Notes: generated by a model from the letters alone, not told the origin. Shown: positions 1-6,931, counted from the stretch's first letter. The stretch is 12,742 nucleotides of DNA from an uncultured Odoribacter sp. (GCA_900548135.1 URJC01000040.1:1-12742), one strand, 5' to 3'. Program-made: numbers and translations.

Positions 1-917
1 AATGCTTGGGGAAAGTTTGCTTATTTAACCGGGAAAATTCCTGCGGGGAAAACAGGTGCTGTTGCGTTTGAATATAAGCCATCTAAATCGGGGAATTGGA
101 CGAAGGTAGAAGCAGAGGCAAACGGGGCGGATTTTTCAGCTAAAGTGAGTGGTTTAAAATCTCAGACTAGTTATGTATTTCGTGGGTTAGTAGGGACGGA
201 GGTTGGAACTGAGGTAGAATTTAGCACAGAGGCGACTGAGCAGATTCCTTATAGCAATTTTGATTTGTGGTATAAGAACGGGAAGGCTTGGTATACCGGA
301 GTAGAAGGAATCTCGACCTGGGATTCCGGGAATGGAGGAGGCGCTAGCTTTGGCTTTAATCCGACAACTGAGGAAACGATGGATGTCATTCAAGGGTCTG
401 CTGCCCGTTTGGCTTCCTGTTATGCGGTGGTGAAATTTGCTGCCGGGAGCTTGTACACAGGAAGCTTTGCCGGTTTGGATTGAATGCAAAATTGGATTTC
501 GGGATTCCTTATGCTTGTCGTCCGACGACATTATCCGGTTATTATAAGTATAATTCCGGAGTGGTAGACCGGATTGATTCAAAAGGAAAATTTGAGTATC
601 TGAAGGGCAAGGCTGACAGTTGCCATATTTATGTGGCTTTATGCGATTGGACGGAAGCATTTCATGCCAATTCCAAAACAGAGACTTTTGTAGATTATAG
701 TCATAATAATTCGTCCATTATTGCTTATGGTGAATTGAAAAATGACCGGAAAATGACGGAATATGAGAAATTTACAATTGATATTAAATACCGTGATCTG
801 GAGCGTAAACCTACTTATATTGTGATTGTGGCTACTTCAAGCAAGTATGGGGATTATTTTGCGGGTAGTACGAACAGTGTATTACTGGTAGATGAGTTTG
901 AGCTGGGATTTGATTAA
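1..917 (+). pseudogene. PCMD-domain carbohydrate-associated protein, 5'-partial and frameshifted
   Basis: The reading frame enters from the left edge in frame 1 and runs to a TGA at 481-483. The protein continues in frame 3 from about 480 to the TAA at 915-917, so about 305 residues are visible. The first roughly 75 residues (AFEYKPS, YVFRGLVGTEVGTEVEFST) look like the end of a fibronectin-III-like beta domain. The rest matches the putative carbohydrate metabolism domain (PCMD), with motifs such as LYTGSF, LDFGIPY, RPTTLSGYYKY, VALCDWTEAF and SSKYGDYFAGS, ending VLLVDEFELGFD. PCMD proteins are secreted or surface proteins of Bacteroidetes, often near glycan-use genes; their exact role is not settled. 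Continuous homology across the frame change means one base was lost or miscalled at about 474-482. No slippery heptamer is present to suggest programmed frameshifting. The apparent TTG start at 480 is not a real start. The true start lies outside the window. Confidence 0.75.
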
Positions 918-944
918 TTCCTTAAATTGAAATCAGGGTACCGG

Positions 945-978
945 CGCTGCGACAAGTTTGAATTGTTGCAGCGTTTTT
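945..978 (+). terminator. Rho-independent terminator of the PCMD gene
   Basis: An 11-bp stem (945-955 with 963-973) contains one G-T pair, closes a 7-nt loop, and is followed directly by TTTTT at 974-978. It lies 27 bp after the stop codon and separates the PCMD gene from pbpC, so pbpC needs its own promoter. Confidence 0.85.
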
Positions 979-1022
979 GTATGTTATGAGGATAAGTTTA
1001 GGCTAAGTAGGAAAAATAAGAT

Positions 1023-1054
1023 TGATTTAGATTATAATCTCAGGAAATAGTTTG
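1023..1054 (+). promoter_or_regulatory. Possible promoter/operator region of pbpC
   Basis: The 165-bp gap before pbpC holds a perfect 12-bp palindrome, AGATTATAATCT, at 1029-1040. Just downstream is TAGTTTG at 1048-1054, which resembles the Bacteroidetes -7 box TAnnTTTG but is one base short. A TTG at 1023-1025 sits at about the right distance for a -33 element. Transcription would start about 1060. The boxes are imperfect, so this is a weak call. Confidence 0.25.
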
Positions 1055-1082
1055 ATATTTACAGTTGGAAAAGCAGTAAAAT

Positions 1083-3434
1083 ATGAGAATGTCCTTATGG
1101 AAGATTGTGTTAATTGGCTGTTTGGTGATCGGGTTGGCCTGGATCTGGTGGGAGATATTGCCTGTTCCTTTATTCAGGGTTCCTTACTCTACTGTGTTAT
1201 TGGATAAGGAGGATGAAATTATTGGTTTGAAGACCGCCGAAGATGGCCAATTGAGATTACAAAGCGAAGGGAGGTTACCTGAACGTTATGTCGTGGCGGT
1301 ACTGAGTTTTGAGGATCGTTTTTTTATGTGCCATCGTGGTGTGAACTGGTGGGCTTTGTGCCGGGCTCTGGGACAGAATATCAGGGCCGGAAAGGTGGTC
1401 AGCGGAGGAAGTACTTTATCTATGCAGGTTATTCGATTGGCTTTGGGAAATCCTCCCCGGACTTTGCTGGAAAAGATCAGGGAAATCCTGTTGACTGTTC
1501 GTTTGGAACAAAGTTATACAAAGGAACAGATCATTGCCATGTATGCGGGACATGCTCCTTTTGGTGGAAATGTGGTGGGGATTCAGGCTGCCTCCCTGAA
1601 ATATTTTAACCGGCGGCCGGAACAGTTGAGCTGGGCAGAAGCTGCTTTGCTTGCCGTATTACCTAATGCTCCGGCTTTGATGTATCCCGGAAAGAATAAT
1701 GAATCTTTGAAACGCAAGAGGGATGGATTATTGGAGAAAATTTTCCGTCAAGGTATGATGTCTGAAGATGCTTACCGGCTGGCTTTGGCAGAAACTTTAC
1801 CGGAGAAGTTATATGACATTCCGGGTTTGGCTCCTCATCTATTGACAAGGGCTTGGCGGGATGGGGAAGGAAAGACATTTCATTCGTATATAGTGAAGCA
1901 TTTGCAACAACAGGTGAATGATATTGTAGAACGGCATACCAATCTGCTAAGCCAGAATTATATTTATAATGTGGCTGTGTTGGTAGCGCATATACCAACA
2001 GGAGAAGTTCGTGCTTACGTGGGGAATAGCGTTGCCCGGAAAGGAAGTCGTGGGAATGATGTAGATGTGATTCAGGCAGCGCGGAGCTCCGGAAGTATCC
2101 TGAAACCGGCTTTGTACGCTTTGATGTTGCAAAATGGTTTTATTTTACCCCGGACGCTGGTCCCGGATATCCCTTCCCGTTTTGGAAATTATGCACCTTC
2201 TAATTTCAACCGGGATTTTAAAGGAGCGGTTCCTGCTGCACAGGCATTGGCACAATCCTTGAATATACCTTTTGTGCGAATGTTAAAAGAATATACCTAT
2301 GCCCGTTTTTATGATGATTTGAAACAATTAGGGATTACAACCCTGAACCGGCAGGCTGATCATTATGGGCTGAGTTTAATTTTGGGAGGAGGAGAGACTT
2401 CTTTGTGGGATGTGTGTAATATGTATGGAGGAATGGCTGCTGTTTTGCGGCATTACAATGAAGAAGACGGACAATATTTTGGAGGGGAGTACAGACGTTT
2501 GAAGCTTTGGGAAAACGATAGTAATTTAGGAGCCCTAAAAGAAGAGAAAAAAGGAATACTGAAAGCTTCGGCTATTTGGCAAACCTTGAAAGCTTTGGAA
2601 AATGTGGAACGACCGGAGATGGAATCAGGATGGAAAAATTTTGTTTCGGCCATGAATTTGTCTTGGAAAACAGGTACTAGCTTTGGTTTCCGGGATGCCT
2701 GGGCTGTAGGAGTGAATCCTGATTATGTTATCGGGGTATGGGTTGGGAATGCTGACGGAGAGGGACGTCCCGGATTAGTTGGTATACGGGCTGCTGCTCC
2801 CATCCTTTTTGAAGTAGCCGGGCTATTGCCTTCAACTTCTCAGTTTTATGAGCCAACGGAAGAAATGCAGGAAATGGTGGTGTGTCGTAAGAGCGGGTAC
2901 CGGGCTTCTGGTTTATGCGAAGAAACAGATACGGTGAAGGTATGCTCGGCCGGAATAAGAACAGCGGTATGTCCGTTTCATCATTTGATTCAGATGGATG
3001 CCAGTGGGAAATGGAGGGTGACTTCGGATTGTGAGTTAGTACACCGGATGAAAGTGAAGCCGTGGTTTGTATTGCCACCAGTGCAGGAATGGTATTATTG
3101 CAGAAGTCATACTGATTACCAGAAATTGCCTCCTTATCGTCCGGATTGTCATCCTCAGGGGGAAGAGGTAATGGAAATGATTTATCCGCAACGGGGTACA
3201 AGAGTATTTATTCCCCGGGATTTTGGTGGTAAACCAGGGAGGGTTATTTTTGAAGCAGTCCACCGTTTTTCTGATGCTTTGATTTATTGGTATGTGGATG
3301 ATCAATATGTGGGGGTGACCCGAAATATCCATCAGATGGAGATATGGTTGCAGGAAGGAAGTCATCGTTTAACCTTGATGGATAAAGGAGGAAACCTGCT
3401 GCAACAAAATTTCCAGGTGGTAGGAAAAGATTGA
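1083..3434 (+). CDS. pbpC: Penicillin-binding protein 1C (bifunctional glycosyltransferase/transpeptidase)
   Basis: This 783-residue class A penicillin-binding protein polymerises lipid II glycan chains and carries a transpeptidase domain, anchored in the inner membrane facing the periplasm. One N-terminal membrane segment spans about residues 7-28. The GT51 domain shows EDRFFMCHRG (catalytic Glu77), GGSTLSMQ at 108-115 and KIREILLTVRLE at 131-142. The transpeptidase domain shows SILK (nucleophile Ser338, Lys341), SLN at 392-394 and KTGTS at 529-533. The last 90 or so residues (about 695-780) fit the PBP1C C-terminal domain (BiPBP_C). Length and domain order match PBP1C rather than PBP1A. The ATG at 1083 is preferred because it leads into the membrane anchor; an ATG two codons later is possible. 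In many bacteria pbpC follows an alpha-2-macroglobulin gene; here an unrelated PCMD gene and a terminator lie upstream. All active-site motifs are present. Confidence 0.95.
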   Translation: MRMSLWKIVLIGCLVIGLAWIWWEILPVPLFRVPYSTVLLDKEDEIIGLKTAEDGQLRLQSEGRLPERYVVAVLSFEDRFFMCHRGVNWWALCRALGQNIRAGKVVSGGSTLSMQVIRLALGNPPRTLLEKIREILLTVRLEQSYTKEQIIAMYAGHAPFGGNVVGIQAASLKYFNRRPEQLSWAEAALLAVLPNAPALMYPGKNNESLKRKRDGLLEKIFRQGMMSEDAYRLALAETLPEKLYDIPGLAPHLLTRAWRDGEGKTFHSYIVKHLQQQVNDIVERHTNLLSQNYIYNVAVLVAHIPTGEVRAYVGNSVARKGSRGNDVDVIQAARSSGSILKPALYALMLQNGFILPRTLVPDIPSRFGNYAPSNFNRDFKGAVPAAQALAQSLNIPFVRMLKEYTYARFYDDLKQLGITTLNRQADHYGLSLILGGGETSLWDVCNMYGGMAAVLRHYNEEDGQYFGGEYRRLKLWENDSNLGALKEEKKGILKASAIWQTLKALENVERPEMESGWKNFVSAMNLSWKTGTSFGFRDAWAVGVNPDYVIGVWVGNADGEGRPGLVGIRAAAPILFEVAGLLPSTSQFYEPTEEMQEMVVCRKSGYRASGLCEETDTVKVCSAGIRTAVCPFHHLIQMDASGKWRVTSDCELVHRMKVKPWFVLPPVQEWYYCRSHTDYQKLPPYRPDCHPQGEEVMEMIYPQRGTRVFIPRDFGGKPGRVIFEAVHRFSDALIYWYVDDQYVGVTRNIHQMEIWLQEGSHRLTLMDKGGNLLQQNFQVVGKD

Positions 3435-3437
3435 ATA

Positions 3438-3479
3438 ATTGAAGATGTCAAGACAGTAAGTTTTTCTGACATCCTCAAT
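3438..3479. terminator. Probable bidirectional terminator between convergent genes
   Basis: A 13-bp stem with one A-C mismatch (3438-3450 with 3467-3479) and a 16-nt loop lies between the pbpC stop at 3434 and the stop of the minus-strand gene at 3493. Uridine runs are poor on both sides, so termination strength is uncertain, but the position between converging genes fits. Confidence 0.55.
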
Positions 3480-3492
3480 TTATAGAATTATT

Positions 3493-4392
3493 TTACTTGC
3501 CGTCTCCTTCTCCCCAGCCAAAACCATCAGAATTAGCACTGAAAATGTGGACACATTTGTGGATAGTGTGTGGATGTGGGATAATTTCTTTACTTTGAAT
3601 ATCAATGATCAGAATAGAGCCTTTCATTTTTTCCGGACTATTTTCGTCGTAAGTTGTCACAATCAACCGGCTTCCCATTACAGAAGTGGAGAGATTAACC
3701 ACTTTTCCGTATTGAGTTGGGATATCAATGAAAGGTTCAATTTTAGGTAATATTTCCGGGGTTGAATAGATTTTATTGTCTGAGGAGAAATACCAGGTTT
3801 TATTGGCAAGTACTGCTTTCGTATGGATGTTGGCGTCTGCCATAGCCAATTCCTTGTGTGAGGTACATTTTCTACTTTCGGAATAATCTGTGTAATCCGT
3901 GAAATAGGTGAATTCATTGAGGTGGATTTTTCCATTTTCTGCTGAAACGACAGTGGCAATATTACTAGCCGACGAGTTGTCCGGAGCATACATGGACGAG
4001 GTACTGTAGCCTATAATGGCTTCATCTTTGAAATTCCGGTTGTCTTCAAAGTCGATTACTTTATCCAGAGCATAACTGTCTCCGACAATTCCTGCTTCGG
4101 GATCATCTTCTTGGGTTGTAACGAAGTAATATTTCCGGCTGATTTCATCAAAAAATAGTCCGCATTGGGTTACTCCGGAATAGGCGATCGGATAATTCCA
4201 ATGGTATTCTTTGGGGTGTTGTGCAGGGCGGTATAGTAAACCTTCTGTGTAACCGATAATTTTACCTTCTGAAATGAAATAAGTATTATTTCTGGGATCA
4301 GTGATGACATTTGAGGGCTTGAAGGTATATCCGGCTGATGCATCTATGAAATTTTCGTTTGTAACAACACCCAATGAAGTGAAAGTGGTTGT
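3493..4392 (-). pseudogene. C-terminal part of a Bacteroidetes secreted or lipoprotein-type protein (possible PKD-like family), 5' end lost
   Basis: The open frame runs from a stop at 4414-4416 to the TAA at 3493-3495; about 300 residues are likely native. It has no signal peptide or lipobox, and its only candidate start is a TTG at 4374 inside apparently coding sequence, so the N-terminus is missing. The sequence is rich in short beta-strand repeats with aromatic turns (YYFVTTQEDD, TWYFSSDNKIYS, GSILIIDIQSKE), like a beta-propeller. The ending resembles PKD-like family lipoproteins found with SusC/SusD systems; that assignment is from memory of the family and is tentative. The frame collides with a plus-strand serine recombinase remnant at about 4390, which marks a recombination or deletion junction. 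It converges on pbpC and shares a possible terminator with it. Confidence 0.6.
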
Positions 4393-4752
4393 ATTGGTCG
4401 TACTAAAGCCGCTTTAGATTCACGTAAGAAGCATATTGAGGCAAACGGATATTTCATTTCAAAAGCCGGAAACAAATGTACCTCTTTAGGCGGGACAACT
4501 ACCGGGCAGGCAAAAAGAGGTAAGGTGAACGGGGAAAAGAGAAGAAAAGAAGCTGCCGAAAATTCTACTAACCGAATTGCAGGCGAAATGTTGAAAGATT
4601 GTGTAACTCCCCATGTTGACAGGGTAGCCGACAAACTTAACGCTATGGGCTTAAAAACGGCATCAGGGCTTGAATTTACACGTAACAGGCTCACCGCGTT
4701 ACGGACAAAGATAAACAGGCGTGTAGAATACGCGCAAATATGTGTAGGGTGA
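4393..4752 (+). pseudogene. Serine site-specific recombinase (resolvase/invertase), C-terminal remnant
   Basis: Frame 1 is open from 4378 to the TGA at 4750-4752. From about 4393 it reads IGRTKAALDSRKKHIEANGY, which corresponds to the end of the catalytic domain and its long helix (typical form RTKAALxARK). It continues through a basic linker with GYFISKAGNKCTSLGG to a C-terminal segment with VADKLNAMGLKTASG and FTRNRLTALRTKI. The latter resembles the helix-turn-helix end of resolvases (xIAxxLNxxGxxTxxGxxWxxxxV). The N-terminal catalytic domain, with the serine nucleophile, is absent, so the protein cannot recombine DNA. The internal ATG at 4588 is not a credible start. The break coincides with the break of the minus-strand gene to the left. 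It is most likely part of the decayed mobile element that includes the integrase at 5433. Confidence 0.7.
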
Positions 4753-4776
4753 AATACTTGAGAATTTGAATCATAA

Positions 4777-4806
4777 AATAAAGCCTTGCGATTGCAAGGC
4801 TTTATT
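4777..4806. terminator. Bidirectional Rho-independent terminator
   Basis: A perfect 13-bp stem (4777-4789 with 4794-4806) has a GATT loop, a GC-rich core (GCCTTGC/GCAAGGC) and A/T flanks giving U-rich tails both ways. It sits between the convergent serine recombinase remnant (stop 4752) and the hicB remnant (stop 4828) and can serve both. Confidence 0.85.
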
Positions 4807-4807
4807 C

Positions 4808-4826
4808 TTGTCTAAAAGTTATCTGA
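4808..4826 (+). repeat. Left copy of a 19-bp inverted repeat flanking the hicAB remnant
   Basis: TTGTCTAAAAGTTATCTGA here matches the reverse complement of 5336-5354 at 17 of 19 positions; the first 13 bases (4808-4820) match perfectly. It lies between the terminator and the hicB stop codon. See the right copy for interpretation. Confidence 0.7.
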
Positions 4827-4827
4827 A

Positions 4828-5229
4828 TTATAAGGATGCAGCACTTAATTCCGCACCCAGTTTCTTAATTGCCTTTAAAATTTTATTGGTAGTTTTTTCA
4901 CTAGCAGAAGCAACTCCGGTTTTGTATTGTCTCATTTTTGATTCGTTAATTCCGGCATAAGCCGCAAATTTGCTGGCGTTGATCCAGTCGAAATAATTGA
5001 AGAATGATTCTAGGTCATACTTGAATTCTACTTTGAGAGCCGTAAATTCTTCCGGTGTGGATCCTCTTTCGATAGTAATCATTTCTTTGATTTCCTGGAT
5101 ACTTTCCATAAAATCTTTTTTGGCAATCTCTACACTTTCCCCGAAACTGCCGAAACTATGCCCGGCGATTTCCGATTCGGAATATATGGAATATAATCCG
5201 TCATTTCCTTTTTCTACGAACTGTAAAGG
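4828..5229 (-). pseudogene. hicB: HicB-family antitoxin, start codon lost
   Basis: The frame is open for 133 codons after a TAA at 5230-5232. It reads VEKGNDGLYSIYSE, then SFGSFGESVEIAKKDF, the partial RNase H-like HicB fold, and then FKYDLESFFNYFDWINASKF and YAGINESKMRQYKTGVASAS, a helix-turn-helix DNA-binding domain as in Bacteroidetes HicB antitoxins, ending LGAELSAASL. Intact members bind and neutralise HicA and repress their own operon. Almost the full length is present, but the first few residues and the start codon are missing. The first ATG in frame, at 5107-5109, would give only 93 residues, essentially the linker and HTH. The frame overlaps the end of the hicA remnant (5201-5229) in a different frame, which indicates an internal deletion. 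An HTH-only repressor from the ATG at 5109 is possible but unproven. Confidence 0.75.
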
Positions 5230-5332
5230 TTAGCTTTGTAATTGGGCTAAACCAATGGTCGTGCCGTCCGCCATGACTGAAAAAGTAACATTCTTTTGCA
5301 CTGAGCATCCTCTTTAATTCAGATGTTTTTAT
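5201..5332 (-). pseudogene. hicA: HicA-family mRNA interferase toxin, C-terminally truncated, with ATA at the expected start
   Basis: The frame after a TGA at 5336-5338 reads (I/M)KTSELKRMLSAKECYFFS, then HGGRHDHWFSPITKLTFTV, and ends RRKRK at the TGA at 5201-5203. The core GGRHDHWFSPIT matches HicA, a small dsRBD-fold ribonuclease whose conserved His lies in this G-x-x-H stretch. HicA proteins run to about 60 residues and continue after FTV with P-R-H and a C-terminal helix (typically xEIPxGTLxxIL); here that part is gone. The expected start position holds ATA (5330-5332). The first ATG (5306-5308) falls eight codons into the fold, giving a 35-residue peptide. Toxin activity is therefore unlikely. 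The gene is too short to stand out by ORF length alone; I identified it by reading the strand upstream of hicB. Confidence 0.72.
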
Positions 5333-5335
5333 ATC

Positions 5336-5354
5336 TCAAAGAACTTTTAGACAA
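5336..5354 (-). repeat. Right copy of a 19-bp inverted repeat flanking the hicAB remnant
   Basis: This is the reverse complement of 4808-4826 with two mismatches; 5342-5354 is a perfect 13-bp inverse of 4808-4820. Beyond it, 5 of 7 further positions also pair, though these are A/T runs. The two copies enclose hicAB tightly: hicB stops 1 bp inside the left copy, and the hicA start position is 3 bp inside the right copy. They could be terminal repeats of a small cassette, recombinase sites of an invertible segment, or protein-binding sites. Confidence 0.7.
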
Positions 5355-5360
5355 TAAAAA

Positions 5361-5378
5361 AGTAACAAAAATGTTACT
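5361..5378. promoter_or_regulatory. Candidate hicAB operator (inverted repeat)
   Basis: AGTAACA-AAAA-TGTTACT is a perfect 7-bp inverted repeat with a 4-bp spacer, 28 bp upstream of the hicA start position. HicB antitoxins usually repress their own promoter by binding such a palindrome. A second palindrome, TTGCGCAA (5380-5387), lies next to it. Binding is inferred from position and symmetry only. Confidence 0.4.
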
Positions 5379-5432
5379 ATTGCGCAAGTGATTCAGAAAC
5401 TTTTTTTAGGTTTTCAAAAAAAAGAACCGGGA

Positions 5433-6815
5433 CTATTCCCCAGCCTTTCCATATAATACATAGTCTATTACTTTACGGTTGATTTCGTCTATCCATGTAA
5501 ATTCCTTTTTAATGTATCTGTCAGTGACTTTAAGTGTATCTACTGAGTGATTTAGGCATTCAGCGATAATATGTGTAGAATACCCTAGCTCGTTACGTAC
5601 AATAGTTGCCCAAGAATGGCGCGCTGAATAATATGTAAGAGATTTTCCAATCTTCAGAGCATTTAATTCTTTTATTTTTTCTTCTGCTATTTCTTTATCA
5701 ATTTGGGTATTGATATCTTCTCTCATTTTTTTCAAACCAATATTTATAGCGGCGTTGAATCCGTCTGAATTAGCGTACATACGGTAAAATAAAAACGCTC
5801 TTTTTTTTAATGAATCTTTATATTGTTCCATTATAGTTTGTGCTTCCGGTTCTATTTTTATAGATATAAAGGCGTTATCCGGCCTACGATCCTCTGTTTT
5901 GCTTCTGTTATATGCAAATCTTTCATTTTCCAGACATGAGTATTTTGCTTCATACAAATCCACAGAATTAATACCAGCCATAAAAAAGGATAACATATAG
6001 CAATCTCTGCCTAATTTAGCCCTACCTTCACCTTTATATTCAAATATCCGCCTTATTTTTGCAATTTCTGCGTTTTTATTCTGGGTTATACCTGAATTAG
6101 CTTTTGGTATCTTATATTCTTCAAACGGGTTGTTATGGATGATTACAATTCCCTGGCTTTTTTTGTTATATTTTTTACATGCTGCATTAAAAACTGTCTG
6201 AATGTCTACCATGTAATCATGGACTCCTGTATTAGTTAATGGTTCCCTTTTTGTTTTTACTTCATTTCCAAATTGGTTGATACGTACAATAATCCTCCTT
6301 GAACGTAAATGTTTTTCAAATTCTTTCAGTGTTTCAGACTGTAGGGATGTTATATCAAAAGTTTTTCCAAACTTATCCTCAAATGCATTTATTGTTGTTT
6401 GTATATGTTTTGCTCTCTTTTCTTTTTTATTTCTGTCTCCGGAATCCTTCTTAGCCTTTTCTCCTTCTTCTAACAGGTCTTTTATGTATTGCCGTGCAAA
6501 ATCAATGAAATTTATATAGGTTATAGTATTAAATTTTGTTTCAAGGTAAATTTTTAATTGCTGTGCAGTGTATGAAGATGCTTTGTTACCAAGCTCTTGA
6601 AGGACTGTATTTTCACATTCTTCAATTTTATCAAGTACAGTTTTAAGTACATGTTTGTCCTTTAATTTCATCTCTTTGTTTAATTGTTGCCTTACTACAT
6701 AAAAACCAGTAGAAAGATATGCATGTTTGCGGTATTGAGTGATTCTTATGCAAACTTTATATTTCTGATCTATAGTACGTGATTCAGGAGCTATATATAC
6801 GTTAAAAGTAGCCAT
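5433..6815 (-). CDS. Tyrosine recombinase / integrase of a Bacteroidetes mobile element
   Basis: The 460-residue protein starts at the ATG at 6813-6815; an upstream TTG at 6842 adds nine residues but lies inside a direct repeat and is less likely. The N-terminal 85 or so residues (ATFNVYIAPESR, KVCIRITQYRKHAYLSTGF) form the Arm-DNA-binding domain, about 100-230 a SAM-like core-binding domain, and the rest the catalytic domain. Catalytic residues visible (ATG numbering) are Lys306 in NRSKTEDRR, Arg399-His400 in YYSARHSW, His423 in ECLNHS and the nucleophile Tyr434 in VTDRYIK. The usual first Arg is replaced by Ala280 in FFMAGINSVDL, and the residue before the ARH motif is Tyr/Ser rather than His. 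IntDOT-type Bacteroides integrases also lack the first Arg. The gene is more AT-rich than its neighbours, which fits transfer. It reads away from tRNA-Thr, whose 3' end is the likely attachment site. Confidence 0.92.
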   Translation of the reverse strand: MATFNVYIAPESRTIDQKYKVCIRITQYRKHAYLSTGFYVVRQQLNKEMKLKDKHVLKTVLDKIEECENTVLQELGNKASSYTAQQLKIYLETKFNTITYINFIDFARQYIKDLLEEGEKAKKDSGDRNKKEKRAKHIQTTINAFEDKFGKTFDITSLQSETLKEFEKHLRSRRIIVRINQFGNEVKTKREPLTNTGVHDYMVDIQTVFNAACKKYNKKSQGIVIIHNNPFEEYKIPKANSGITQNKNAEIAKIRRIFEYKGEGRAKLGRDCYMLSFFMAGINSVDLYEAKYSCLENERFAYNRSKTEDRRPDNAFISIKIEPEAQTIMEQYKDSLKKRAFLFYRMYANSDGFNAAINIGLKKMREDINTQIDKEIAEEKIKELNALKIGKSLTYYSARHSWATIVRNELGYSTHIIAECLNHSVDTLKVTDRYIKKEFTWIDEINRKVIDYVLYGKAGE

Positions 6816-6831
6816 ATTATGTTTCAAATTT

Positions 6832-6852
6832 TCGTGTAACAATCGTGTAACA
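6832..6852. repeat. Tandem 10-bp direct repeats just upstream of the integrase gene
   Basis: TCGTGTAACA occurs at 6832-6841 and again at 6843-6852, an 11-bp period, so both copies face the same side of the helix. They lie 17 bp upstream of the integrase ATG. Arm-type integrase sites or an autoregulatory site are plausible roles; neither can be shown from sequence. Confidence 0.55.
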
Positions 6853-6892
6853 TTTGCGGAAATAACGGCAAAAAAGTTTGATTTTTTGCACT

Positions 6893-6931
6893 AAAAAAGG
6901 GGTCAAAATCGATTGATTATTGACCCCTTTT
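6893..6931 (-). terminator. Rho-independent terminator downstream of tRNA-Thr
   Basis: Read on the minus strand, a perfect 12-bp stem AAAAGGGGTCAA/TTGACCCCTTTT (6920-6931 with 6895-6906) with a 13-nt loop ends in a six-T run (6893-6898). It begins 24 bp after the tRNA CCA end and would stop transcription of the tRNA before the integrase gene. Confidence 0.85.

Noticed and set aside
474..482. Programmed -1 ribosomal frameshift in the PCMD gene
   Set aside because: The overlap lacks an X-XXY-YYZ slippery heptamer, and I see no convincing downstream pseudoknot. Mutation or sequence error is simpler.
4375..4420. Possible second copy of the tRNA-Thr 3' end (attL) at the left junction
   Set aside because: I compared it with GGTTCGAGTCCCGCAATTGG on both strands and found no match beyond a few bases here or elsewhere in the window.
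4344..4694. 116-codon minus-strand open frame opposite the serine recombinase remnant
   Set aside because: It is antisense to recognisable recombinase sequence, its composition is unlike a real protein here, and it has no family resemblance.
5424..5440. Terminator of the integrase gene (GGGA-ATAG-TCCC before a T run)
   Set aside because: The stem is only 4 bp, overlaps the stop codon and is separated by 5 bases from the T run; too weak to call.
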